From positions 1 through 64,000 of the forward strand of contig LSRY02000023.1 in the NCBI GenBank assembly GCA_001643675.2: 64,000 bases of DNA, given 5' to 3'. The notes beneath the pieces were generated by a model. That model made no database searches. It was not told the origin of the DNA and was given only the letters and a program-made list of their open reading frames with translations. Origin of the DNA: Monocercomonoides exilis. Taxonomy: Eukaryota > Preaxostyla > Oxymonadida > Polymastigidae. Made by a program: the position numbers and the translations under genes. Position 1 is the stretch's first letter. Every line of letters begins with the position of its first letter. Below are positions 1-12,276 of this stretch, one piece after another.

Positions 1-13
1 TTTACGTATTGCT
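1..13. other. Residual Oxford Nanopore adapter end
   Basis: Bases 2-13 read TTACGTATTGCT and are followed at once by CCTAACCC telomere repeats. From memory, these 12 bases are the 3' end of the top strand of the Nanopore ligation adapter. They are not telomeric and are probably an assembly artefact at a read end. If so, the contig reaches, or nearly reaches, the physical chromosome end. Confidence 0.75.
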
Positions 14-2823
14 CCTAACCCTAACCCTAACCCTAACCCAACTCCCAACCTAACCCTAACCCTAACCTAGTTTGAACCCTAACCCTAACCTAACCCTAAC
101 CCCTAACCCTAACCCTAACCCTAACCCTAACCCTAACCCTAACCCTAACCCTAACCCTAACCTAACCCTAACCCTAACCCTAACCCTAACCCTAACCCTA
201 ACCCTAACCCTAACCTAACCTAACCCTAACCTAACCCTAACCCTAACCCTAACCCTAACCCTAACCCTAACCCTAACCTAACCTAACCCTAACCCTAACC
301 CTAACCCTAACCTAACCCTAACCCTAACCCTAACCCTAACCCTAACCCTAACCCTAACCCTAACCCTAACCCTAACCCTAACCTAACCCTAACCCTAACC
401 CTAACCCTAACCCTAACCCTAACCCTAACCCTAACCTAACCCTAACCCTAACCCTAACCCTAACCCTAACCCTAACCCTAACCCTAACCCTAACCCTAAC
501 CCTAACCCTAACCCTAACCCTAACCCCTAACCCTAACCCTAACCCTAACCCTAACCCTAACCCTAACCCTAACCCTAACCCTAACCCTAACCCTAACCCT
601 AACCCTAACCCTAACCCTAACCCTAACCCTAACCTAGTTTTGTAACCCTAACCCTAACCCTAACCCTAACCCTAACCTAACCCTAACCCTAACCCTAACC
701 CTAACCCTAACCCTAACCCTAACCCTAACCCTAACCCTAACCTAACCCTAACCCTAACCCTAACCCTAACCCTAACCCTAACCCTAACCCCTAACCCTAA
801 CCCTAACCCTAACCCTAACCCTAACCCTAACCTAACCCTAACCCTAACCTAACCCTAACCCTAACCCTAACCTAACCCTAACCCTAACCTAACCTAACCC
901 TAACCTAACCTAACCCTAACCCTAACCCTAACCCTAACCCTAACCCTAACCTAACCCTAACCCTAACCCTAACCCCTAACCCTAACCCTAACCCTAACCC
1001 TAACCCTAACCTAACCCTAACCCTAACCCTAACCCTAACCCTAACCCTAACCCTAACCCTAACCCTAACCCTAACCTAACCCTAACCCTAACCCTAACCC
1101 TAACCCTAACCCTAACCCTAACCCTAACCCTAACCCTAACCCTAACCCTAACCCTAACCCTAACCCCTAACCCTAACCCTAACCCTAACCCTAACCCTAA
1201 CCCTAACCCTAACCCTAACCCTAACCCTAACCCTAACCCTAACCCTAACCCTAACCCTAACCCTAACCCTAACCCTAACCCTAACCCTAACCCTAACCCT
1301 AACCCTAACCCTAACCCTAACCCTAACCCTAACCCTAACCTAACCCTAACCCTAACCCTAACCCTAACCTAACCCTAACCCTAACCCTAACCCTAACCCT
1401 AACCTAACCCTAACCCTAACCCTAACCCTAACCCTAACCCTAACCCTAACCCTAACCCTAACCCTAACCCTAACCCTAACCCTAACCCTAACCCTAACCC
1501 TAACCCTAACCCTAACCCTAACCCTAACCCTAACCCTAACCCTAACCCTAACCCTAACCCTAACCCTAACCCTAACCTAACCTAACCCTAACCTAACCCT
1601 AACCCTAACCCTAACCCTAACCCTAACCCTAACCCTAACCCTAACCCTAACCCTAACCCTAACCCTAACCCTAACCCTAACCCTAACCCTAACCCCTAAC
1701 CCTAACCTAACCTAACCCTAACCCTAACCCTAACCCTAACCCTAACCCTAACCCTAACCCTAACCCTAACCCTAACCCTAACCCTAACCCTAACCCTAAC
1801 CCTAACCCTAACCCTAACCCTAACCCTAACCCTAACCCTAACCCTAACCCTAACCCTAACCCTAACCCTAACCCTAACCCTAACCCTAACCCTAACCCTA
1901 ACCCTAACCTAACCCTAACCCTAACCCTAACCCTAACCCTAACCCTAACCCTAACCCTAACCCTAACCCTAACCCTAACCCTAACCCTAACCCTAACCCT
2001 AACCTAACCCTAACCCTAACCCTAACCCTAACCTAACCCTAACCCTAACCCTAACCCTAACCCTAACCCTAACCCTAACCCTAACCCTAACCCTAACCCT
2101 AACCCTAACCCTAACCCTAACCCTAACCCTAACCCTAACCCTAACCCTAACCCTAACCCTAACCCTAACCCTAACCCTAACCCTAACCCTAACCCTAACC
2201 TAACCCTAACCCTAACCCTAACCCTAACCCTAACCCTAACCCTAACCCTAACCCTAACCTAACCCTAACCCTAACCCTAACCCTAACCCTAACCTAACCC
2301 TAACCCTAACCCTAACCCTAACCCTAACCCTAACCCTAACCCTAACCCTAACCCTAACCCTAACCTAACCCTAACCCTAACCCTAACCCTAACCCTAACC
2401 CTAACCCTAACCCTAACCCTAACCCCTAACCCTAACCCTAACCCTAACCCTAACCCTAACCCTAACCCTAACCCTAACCCTAACCTAACCCTAACCCTAA
2501 CCCTAACCCTAACCCTAACCCTAACCTAACCCTAACCCTAACCCTAACCCTAACCCTAACCCTAACCCTAACCCTAACCCTAACCCTAACCCTAACCCTA
2601 ACCCTAACCTAACCCTAACCCTAACCCTAACCCTAACCCTAACCCTAACCCTAACCCTAACCCTAACCCTAACCCTAACCCTAACCCTAACCTAACCCTG
2701 AAACCCTAACCCTAACCCTAACCCTAACCCTAACCTAACCCTAACCCTAACCCTAACCCTAACCCTAACCCTAACCCTAACCCTAACCCTAACCCTAACC
2801 TAACCCTAACCCTAACCTAACCT
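14..2823. repeat. Telomere, CCCTAA/TTAGGG tandem array
   Basis: About 2.8 kb of almost uninterrupted CCCTAA. The C-rich strand reads 5' to 3' from the left end, as expected for a left telomere. Variants are scattered through the array: five-base CCTAA units (single or in pairs) and seven-base CCCCTAA units. There are short interruptions near 67-77 (CTAGTTTGAA), 633-645 (CTAGTTTTGTAA) and 2697-2704 (CCCTGAAA). The array ends at CCTAGCCTGCC. Some variants may be nanopore miscalls. Confidence 0.97.
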
Positions 2824-4784
2824 AGCCTGCCAGACCCCCGCCACCAACACCCATATGCATGCTATCACCGCACTATATGCACATATATCATATATTAATA
2901 TCAAATATATCTGGCCATTACTTCTGGTGTTATACTCGATTTACCTCAAAAATGACCATTTTCACTCAAAAATTCGATAATAACTCAAAAACGACAAATA
3001 AGCGTATCCAACCAAAAATCACCAATATACAACATTAGAAGTCATATTCATGTGTTTAATCATATTTTATATCCACTTTGAAATTTTCGAGAAAAAAAAT
3101 TTTTTTCGATTTTTCAGTCAAAATGGCAAACTTGTCCGCACTGCCCTGCCACAACCGCTCGGTAGAAAAAATTTAGATTCGAGTATGTTTATAAGGGGCC
3201 CACGTCCTTGCCACCTGCCAATTATCAAAGGAATCTGAGACCCCATATTTTTCGGTCGTTGATCTAAGATCACCACTTTTTCAGTCAAATTTTTCATATG
3301 ACATTTTCTCACTAACCAGACCAATCTGGCCCGAGAAAAAAATTCAGCGGACTATTCGCAAATTATCCGAACTTTTTGTGTTTTTATAAGTTTCGATCAC
3401 AACTTTCATAAAAACCGATTTTCACCAATTTTTCAATTTTTCTGATTAACTTGAGCTAAATTCAACTTTATCAGAAAAAATCAAATTTTCACATTTTTCG
3501 AATTTTTGACCATGACTTCAAAAATTCACAAATGGTCCAACTAACACTTCTGTAAAGTTTCACGACTTAGAAAATTTTATTTATCGAGATATTAAAATTT
3601 CTTTTTCCAAAATTTTGACTGAAAAAATTATATTTAACATATCATTCCACAATTTGAATCGATTAATTTCTGATTTTAATTTCAATCAATTACTCTCATA
3701 ATATTACCCATATACGTAACTTTTCATCAATCACTAATTCCAACTTGTTTTGAAAAAAAAATTTTTTTTGAAAAAATGTTTGATCTAGATCAAAACCATT
3801 TTTCTATGTTAAGAATTCGACTTTTCAAAAACAGTTTGTAACCAATCTCACTATACACCAACACATTCCCCACCCCTCATAACCTATACAAAATATTTTT
3901 TTCAAATTTATCTGTTCATGGAATAATTAGAAAAAATTAAATTAAGATTGATAAAAATGGAAAAAAAATTATTTCTTAAGATAATTTCTTTCAATATTAA
4001 AAATAAAAATCTCAGAGATATATTATATGATTACTATTTATTTGATAATAAAATTGAGATGAATTGAAAGTTACAAAAAATAAAAAAAATATTTTTTGTT
4101 CAAAAAAGAGTGAAAAATGAAAATATTTTTTAATTCCAAAAATAATGGACAGACTAACTTCAAAAAATTATATAATATACTATATCATTATATCATTATA
4201 TATGAATTTTTTCAATGGAAAGAAAAAGTCAGTTGTAAAGATAAAAAAATATTTTGAAAAATGAAAAAATAAAAAAATTATAACTCCTCAAATAAAAAGA
4301 TATATTGGATAAAAAATATATATAATATAATAAATATAATATAGATGATAATAATATATATGAACATTGATGTTGATGGTTGGTTCTGAGCAAACAAAAA
4401 AGTATCTTATTTTTGTTGATATTTCAGAATGTTATTTTTTCATTATTATTCAACAACAACAAACAATATTCTTACAATTATATCATCACAATTAATATTA
4501 TTATATAACACATCTTCTATCCAATTTTCATCAATTTCTAAAAATTAAAAAATTTTCAAAAAAAATATAAAGTTTGAAATAAACTTGTTTTGATCATAAC
4601 TTGAGGTATACTCATCAGATTTTAATAAAAATTATATCAAAAGATAAATAATTAATAGTAGTTAAAAAGATATTTTATCAGAGAAAATTTTTATTTTTTT
4701 AAAAAATTATAACATAAAAATATCGATTTTCTCTATTGAAAATGACCTCTTTTTTTGTTTATTTCTCAAAAATTTCTCGCTAAC
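2824..4784. other. Gene-free AT-rich subtelomere
   Basis: There is no convincing coding sequence; the short ORFs here are AT-rich chance frames. The first ~60 bases are C-rich (CCAGACCCCCGCCACC). The rest is dominated by poly-A/T and TTTTTC/GAAAAA words. Phrases such as TTTTTCAGTCAAA and TTTTTCACTCAAAAA resemble wording in the 1.38-kb satellite, which hints at distant common ancestry. From about 4000 to 4400 the sequence becomes almost pure A/T. Confidence 0.7.
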
Positions 4785-4885
4785 CGCGAGGTCAGGGTCA
4801 CATCACTCGCGCTACTGCTCCGGTAGCGCTCGCTGGATGAAATCTGCGCACATCATTCCTGCGCGCAGATATTCATCCATCTCGC
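4785..4885. other. GC-rich hairpin cluster
   Basis: This is a GC-rich island in very AT-rich surroundings. CGCGAG (4785-4790) pairs with CTCGCG (4806-4811). GCGCTAC (4809-4815) pairs perfectly with GTAGCGC (4823-4829). ATCTGCGC (4842-4849) pairs with GCGCAGAT (4863-4870), and that stem is extended by GGATGAA (about 4835-4841) against TTCATCC (4872-4878) after a one-base bulge. The last stem totals 15 bp. It could be a structured RNA, a foldback remnant or a protein-binding island; nothing here identifies it as a known RNA family. Confidence 0.55.
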
Positions 4886-5889
4886 GAAAATTATAGAGAA
4901 AGAGTAAAAAGTTAAATAAAAAGAGTAGAAAATGAATTATTAAATTCAGGGGGAAGCCGCAAAATTTTTCAATGAAAATTTGAAAACCCTCAAATTTGTA
5001 CATGGCTAGAGGTATAATTTGGAGGTGTTATTTTAAAGAAAATAAAAGGCCTTTTCTGATGGGTAAGAGTCCCACCCAAATGGCCGACGCGCCACACGGC
5101 AAAAGTTCGGTCGCTTTCGCTCCCCGCCCTTTTGCCGCGTTTGCCGCGCGGCCCCCACCCCTCGAGGTGGTTTCTTCCTTATTCCTTTATTTTTTCCCCC
5201 CTCCTTTTTTTTTCAATTTTTTAGAGGTCAGAAACTTTTTTTGAAAGAGTCATTTTTTTCACCCCGAAAATTGACTTCTTTGACTCAACAAACTTCAAAG
5301 TTCTTCAATGAATATTAACCAAAATGGAGGATCTATTTGATTAATATCATCACATTGAAACCATTGAAGAAGTCCCTTTCCACTCTTTTATTGGAGTCAG
5401 AAACTTTTTTCTTTAGGTTAAAAATTTAACTTTTTGATTCAATTTTTTGATTCAAATAACTTCAAAGGAATGATAAATTAACCAATATGATTAACATCAT
5501 CATCTTTTTGAAGATGTTTCTTTCAACTCCTTTTAAGGAAGAATGGAAACTTATTTTTTGAAATCTTCATATTTTTGACTCATAAAAGTTTCATCCTTTA
5601 TGACTTTTTCCCACATTGGATTCCCTCAAATTCCCATTTATTTTTTCCTTTTCCCCAAAAAAAGAACATTTTTTGGGGGAAGGGGGGTAGTACTTCATCC
5701 ATGGTATTATTAAGGCATTCCAACCAAAGTCCAATTTCAATGTTTTTATATTCAATCATTCATACGTTTTCAAGCTGAAAAGAGAATATCTATGAATTTT
5801 AAAACATTTACTTGTGGGGAGAGTTATTTAACGGACTTTTTTTTAATCAATGACTTAATCAAAAAAAAATAAATTTAGTGGACAATATT
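4886..5889. other. Gene-free subtelomere with GC-rich patch
   Basis: About 5070-5165 is strongly GC-rich (GCCGCGTTTGCCGCGCGGCC and neighbouring words) between AT-rich flanks. No protein similarity was recognised in any frame. The remainder is AT-rich, with loosely repeated text: AGAGGTCAGAAACTTTTTT near 5223 and GGAGTCAGAAACTTTTTT near 5395. Confidence 0.55.
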
Positions 5890-6723
5890 CAGAGTTAAGC
5901 CTCAGTAAATCGTGCAAACAAAACACTCTGAGACGCACAGCCCTCTGATAACATGGATTCGTCTAATCCGTCCTTCTCAGGCATGACCCCTTTACCAATA
6001 TTCTCATTTATCTTTACAATAGCCAGGCAAAAAAATGGTCCAGCAGATGAAACGTTTAATTCCAAACTAATGAAATCCGTTTAAATACATCTACCAAATG
6101 TTTTTATTGGACCAACCGTTCCGGCCAAATCTTTCAAAGGCGGTACAACCAATCCTTCAAGATCCTCGACTTGGAAATAAAATATCTCAATTTCCTTAAA
6201 ATTTACTCCCTTGCAAAGCAGTATAATATAGAATCTCAGTCTATATACCAACTTCGATCCACAAGGCATTTAAAGGAGATACAAGACCCATCACAATATA
6301 TTCTAGTCATATATGTTATTCTACAGCACACCTGGAAGATACGACCCCATTTACACACATCCCATTACAGGATCTTCCCTTATCCAATCGTCGCCGACCG
6401 TAGATAGGAGGGTTGTCAAATATCCTCGATGGCCATGGTCTTAATTTCCATATCTCTATTTTTATCTTTTACTAAAATTCTTTCCTTTGCAGGAAACATG
6501 CCCAGGAGATTATCAATATAATCCTTCAATTGTCTTCTTATAATTCTCTGGAATAGATTCTGACTTAGAGGCGTTCAGTCATAATCTAACGTATGGTAGC
6601 TTCGCGGCACTAGTTTCTCAACTAACCGCAAATGCCAATTATACGATTCTAGGGTTCCTCTCGTACTTACTAGAATTACCATCTTGACAATAATTTTCGC
6701 TATTCATCAGTAGGGTAAAACTA

Positions 6724-6761
<38 letters not shown>

Positions 6762-6905
6762 TGTTAGTGGGTGAACAATCCAACACTTGGCGAATTCTGC
6801 TTCGCAATGATAGGAAGAGCCGACATCGAAGAATCAAAAAGCAACGTCGCTATGAACGCTTGGCTGCCACAAGCCAGTTATCCCTATGTCCTGTCACACC
6901 AAAGT
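5890..6905 (-). rRNA. LSU (28S) rRNA, 3' part only
   Basis: Read on the minus strand, 6905 to about 6540 is recognisable domain V-VI large-subunit rRNA. It begins GGGATAACTGGCTTGTGGC (peptidyl-transferase region) and continues through GATGTCGGCTCTTCC. It then runs through the A-loop region GTTTAGACCGTCGCGAGACA and GTTAGTTTTACCCTACTGATG. The sarcin-ricin motif AGTACGAGAGGAACC is intact near 6650-6664, followed by GACTGAACGCCTCTAAGTCAG. From 6540 down to about 5890 the sequence is more divergent but plausibly the LSU 3' end. Everything upstream of the GGGATAAC segment (domains I-IV and most of V) is missing and replaced by satellite sequence. The gene therefore points at the telomere and is 5'-truncated, so it cannot make a complete LSU rRNA from this locus. 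Confidence 0.85.
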
Positions 6906-8134
6906 TACAAAGGGGATAACTTCTTATATATAACTTCAGGTGTAACCTGGGTATATTTCTGATTATTTTCTATTGGATACACATTTGGTAGACTAGAGGA
7001 TGTTGATAACTCATATCATTGTCAGACCTCTCTTTTGTGAGAAAAAAAATAATTTCTGTTTTGACTGAAAAATGACCGAAAAAACATTTAAAAATTCATA
7101 TCTCTACAAATACTGCAGATATTGACCTGATATTATTTCTATAAACAGTTGAAGTTATTGCCAACATATTACATATTTTTATTTGAAATGAAAATTCTGA
7201 GTCAAATTTATAATAATTCATTTTATCTCATTTTCTATGATAACCTGAGTGAAGAAAAGTCAATAAATGTGAATATTTTGTAATTTTTCATATTTTTTCT
7301 GTGTTTTGGAATATCACCGATAATTCATAACTAAGATGTGGGTGAAAGGATTTGGCTCAATTCCCCATCCCCATCGAGATATAGAATTTTTTGTGTTTTT
7401 CCCATACAAAAATTCCTAAAAATCGAAATAAATTTATTTCTGCAAGACAATAATTCTGATGCATAGTCTGCATGTGTGCAGTACATCCATTATTTTTTGG
7501 AAAAATTAGAAGAAGTGGTTGTGAAGAAAAAAAATAATTTTCATTTTTCTTCACTCAAAAAATTCAATGAAAAATTCATTAAAAATCAAAGGTTATTCTG
7601 ACATTATAACAGATATATACAGTGGGAGTGTCAGTGGGTATGGGGTGTGTGGGGGTGGTGTGGGGGTTGTCAGATGAAATGCCCAGGTGACAGGAACGAA
7701 TTTATGAAAAAATGATTTTTTTGGGTTATCCCAGACAGAAGAGTCCATTTACAGGGAGAAATCCCTGTGAAAAGGCAGGAAATGAGGTTTTAGAAGGCGT
7801 CCGCTCCGCGTCCGCCTTCTACGAAGGCCACATACTGCTCATAGGGCACCCCCCATGAAACTCCGGGGTAAGGCAAATTTTTTTCCTAAAAAAATAACTC
7901 AAAAAAATGACTGAAAAATCATAAAAAATTGTGTTTTTTCCCTGGATTTTTGCATGATATTTCCCAAAAGCTGCACCATAGTAGTAGTAGATACCACACA
8001 CTCTGCCACACTCACCACACACTTGTCTTCATATCCTGTCATTTTATACAAATTTCTTTTTTTCTCTCAAAATCACATATTTCACTCAATATATTCTTTT
8101 TTGTATTCCAAGTGTTGGTGGTGAGTATATATAT
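6752..8134. repeat. Satellite unit 1 (LSU-joined, divergent half)
   Basis: The LSU segment is continuous here with the longer LSU fragment to its left, so this unit shows the junction between rDNA and satellite. The portion from about 6920 to 7330 matches the last, truncated unit better than the inner ones; from about 7330 onward it matches the inner units. A G-rich stretch at 7636-7666 has four G-runs (3, 4, 5 and 5 Gs). ACAGGGA-GAAA-TCCCTGT (7751-7768) is a perfect 7-bp hairpin with a GNRA-type loop. AGAAGGCG and CGCCTTCT (7792-7799 and 7813-7820) form an 8-bp stem. Confidence 0.9.
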
Positions 8135-9516
8135 TCACGTTCCCTGTTAGTGGGTGAACAATCCAACACTTGGCGAATTCTGCTTCGCAATGATAGGAAG
8201 AGCCGACATCGAAGAATCAAAAAGCAACGTCGCTATGAACGCTTGGCTGCCACAAGCCAGTTATCCCTATGTCCTGTCACACCAAAGTTACAAAGGGGAT
8301 AACTTCTTATATATAACTTTAAGGGTGACTATGGGATTTTGAGGATAATTTTTTATAAGATACACAATAGGTGGACAAGAAGGGGTGAATCGGTGGTATT
8401 GTTGACTGACCTCTCTTTTGTGAGAAAAAAAATAATTTCTGTTTTGACTGAAAAATGACTGGAATATCATTCAAAAATTCATATCTCCACAAATACTGCA
8501 GATATTAACCTGGTATTATTTCTATAAACATACCTTCATATTACTAACATAATCCATATTTTTATTTGAAATGAAAATTCAGAGTCAAATTTATAAAAAT
8601 ACATTTTATCTCATTTTCTATGATAACCTGAGTGAAGAAAAGTCAATATATATGAATATTTTGTAATTTTTCATATTTTTTCTGTGTTTTGTAATATCAC
8701 CGACAATTCATAACTAAGACGTGGGAAAAAGGATTTGACTCAATTCCCCTTCCCCATCGAGATACAGAATTTTTTGTGTTTTTCCCATACAAAAATTCCT
8801 AAAAATCGAAATAAATTTATTCTTCAAAGACAATAATTCTGAAGCATTGTCTGCATGAGTGTAGCACATCCACTATTTTTTGGAAAAATTAGAAGAAGTG
8901 GTTGTGAAGAAAAAAAATAATTTTCATTTTTCTTCACTCAAAAAATTCAATGAAAAATTCATATAAAATCAAAGGTTATTCTAACATTATAAGAGACATA
9001 TACAGTGGGAGTGTGAGTGGGTATGGGGTGTGTGGGGGTGGTGTGGGGGTTGTCAGATGAAATGCCCAGGTGACAGGAACGAATTTATGAAAAAATGATT
9101 TTTTTGGGTTATCCCAGACAGAAGAGTCCATTTACAGGGAGAAATCCCTGTGAAAAGGCAGGAAATGAGGTTTTAGAAGGCGTCCGCTCCGCGTCCGCCT
9201 TCTACGAAGGCCACATACTGCTCATAGGGCACCCCCCATGAAACTCCGGGGTAAGGCAAATTTTTTTCCTAAAAAAATAACTCAAAAAAATGACTGAAAA
9301 ATCATAAAAAATTGTGTTTTTTCCCTGGATTTTTGCATGATATTTCCCAAAAGCTGCACCATAGTAGTAGTAGATACCACACACTCTGCCACACTCACCA
9401 CACACTTGTCTTCATATCCTGTCATTTTATACAAATTTCTTTTTTTCTCTCAAAATCACATATTTCACTCAATATATTCTTTTTGTATTCCAAGTGTTGG
9501 TGGTGAGTATATATAT
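8135..9516. repeat. Satellite unit 2
   Basis: Inner-type unit. It has the ~150-bp LSU segment at its left end, the G-quadruplex motif, both hairpins, and a pyrimidine-rich tail ending in GTGTTGGTGGTGAGTATATATAT just before the next LSU segment. Confidence 0.92.
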
Positions 9517-10896
9517 TCACGTTCCCTGTTAGTGGGTGAACAATCCAACACTTGGCGAATTCTGCTTCGCAATGATAGGAAGAGCCGACATCGAAGAATC
9601 AAAAAGCAACGTCGCTATGAACGCTTGGCTGCCACAAGCCAGTTATCCCTATGTCCTGTCACACCAAAGTTACAAAGGGGATAACTTCTTATATATAACT
9701 TTAAGGGTGACTATGGGATTTTGAGGATAATTTTTTATAAGATACACAATAGGTGGACAAGAAGGGGTGAATCGGTGGTATTGTTGACTGACCTCTCTTT
9801 TGTGAGAAAAAAATAATTTCTGTTTTGACTGAAAAATGACTGGAATATCATTCAAAAATTCATATCTCCACAAATACTGCAGATATTAACCTGGTATTAT
9901 TTCTATAAACATACCTTCATATTACTAACATAATCCATATTTTTATTTGAAATGAAAATTCAGAGTCAAATTTATAAAAATACATTTTATCTCATTTTCT
10001 ATGATAACCTGAGTGAAGAAAAGTCAATATATATGAATATTTTGTAATTTTTCATATTTTTTCTGTGTTTTGTAATATCACCGACAATTCATAACTAAGA
10101 CGTGGGAAAAAGGATTTGACTCAATTCCCCTTCCCCATCGAGATACAGAATTTTTTGTGTTTTTCCCATACAAAAATTCCTAAAAATCGAAATAAATTTA
10201 TTCTTCAAAGACAATAATTCTGAAGCATTGTCTGCATGAGTGTAGCACATCCACTATTTTTTGGAAAAATTAGAAGAAGTGGTTGTGAAGAAAAAAAATA
10301 ATTTTCATTTTTCTTCACTCAAAAAATTCAATGAAAAATTCATATAAAATCAAAGGTTATTCTAACATTATAAGAGACATATACAGTGGGAGTGTGAGTG
10401 GGTATGGGGTGTGTGGGGGTGGTGTGGGGGTTGTCAGATGAAATGCCCAGGTGACAGGAACGAATTTATGAAAAAATGATTTTTTTGGGTTATCCCAGAC
10501 AGAAGAGTCCATTTACAGGGAGAAATCCCTGTGAAAAGGCAGGAAATGAGGTTTTAGAAGGCGTCCGCTCCGCGTCCGCCTTCTACGAAGGCCACATACT
10601 GCTCATAGGGCACCCCCCATGAAACTCCGGGGTAAGGCAAATTTTTTCCTAAAAAATAACTCAAAAAAATGACTGAAAAATCATAAAAAATTGTGTTTTT
10701 TCCCTGGATTTTTGCATGATATTTCCCAAAAGCTGCACCATAGTAGTAGTAGATACCACACACTCTGCCACACTCACCACACACTTGTCTTCATATCCTG
10801 TCATTTTATACAAATTTCTTTTTTTCTCTCAAAATCACATATTTCACTCAATATATTCTTTTTTGTATTCCAAGTGTTGGTGGTGAGTATATATAT
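9517..10896. repeat. Satellite unit 3
   Basis: Inner-type unit, nearly identical to unit 2. The visible differences are lost or gained bases in A or T runs, for example GAGAAAAAAATAAT at about 9804. Confidence 0.92.
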
Positions 10897-12276
10897 TCAC
10901 GTTCCCTGTTAGTGGGTGAACAATCCAACACTTGGCGAATTCTGCTTCGCAATGATAGGAAGAGCCGACATCGAAGAATCAAAAAGCAACGTCGCTATGA
11001 ACGCTTGGCTGCCACAAGCCAGTTATCCCTATGTCCTGTCACACCAAAGTTACAAAGGGGATAACTTCTTATATATAACTTTAAGGGTGACTATGGGATT
11101 TTGAGGATAATTTTTTATAAGATACACAATAGGTGGACAAGAAGGGGTGAATCGGTGGTATTGTTGACTGACCTCTCTTTTGTGAGAAAAAAAATAATTT
11201 CTGTTTTGACTGAAAAATGACTGGAATATCATTCAAAAATTCATATCTCCACAAATACTGCAGATATTAACCTGGTATTATTTCTATAAACATACCTTCA
11301 TATTACTAACATAATCCATATTTTTATTTGAAATGAAAATTCAGAGTCAAATTTATAAAAATACATTTTATCTCATTTTCTATGATAACCTGAGTGAAGA
11401 AAAGTCAATATATATGAATATTTTGTAATTTTTCATATTTTTCTGTGTTTTGTAATATCACCGACAATTCATAACTAAGACGTGGGAAAAAGGATTTGAC
11501 TCAATTCCCCTTCCCCATCGAGATACAGAATTTTTTGTGTTTTTCCCATACAAAAATTCCTAAAAATCGAAATAAATTTATTCTTCAAAGACAATAATTC
11601 TGAAGCATTGTCTGCATGAGTGTAGCACATCCACTATTTTTTGGAAAAATTAGAAGAAGTGGTTGTGAAGAAAAAAATAATTTTCATTTTTCTTCACTCA
11701 AAAATTCAATGAAAAATTCATATAAAATCAAAGGTTATTCTAACATTATAAGAGACATATACAGTGGGAGTGTGAGTGGGTATGGGGTGTGTGGGGGTGG
11801 TGTGGGGGTTGTCAGATGAAATGCCCAGGTGACAGGAACGAATTTATGAAAAAATGATTTTTTTGGGTTATCCCAGACAGAAGAGTCCATTTACAGGGAG
11901 AAATCCCTGTGAAAAGGCAGGAAATGAGGTTTTAGAAGGCGTCCGCTCCGCGTCCGCCTTCTACGAAGGCCACATACTGCTCATAGGGCACCCCCCATGA
12001 AACTCCGGGGTAAGGCAAATTTTTTTCCTAAAAAAATAACTCAAAAAAATGACTGAAAAATCATAAAAAATTGTGTTTTTTCCCTGGATTTTTGCATGAT
12101 ATTTCCCAAAAGCTGCACCATAGTAGTAGTAGATACCACACACTCTGCCACACTCACCACACACTTGTCTTCATATCCTGTCATTTTATACAAATTTCTT
12201 TTTTTCTCTCAAAATCACATATTTCACTCAATATATTCTTTTTTGTATTCCAAGTGTTGGTGGTGAGTATATATAT
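10897..12276. repeat. Satellite unit 4
   Basis: Inner-type unit, 1380 bases. Differences from its neighbours are again homopolymer lengths (for example ATATTTTTCTG near 11438 and GAAAAAAATAATTT near 11670). Confidence 0.92.
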
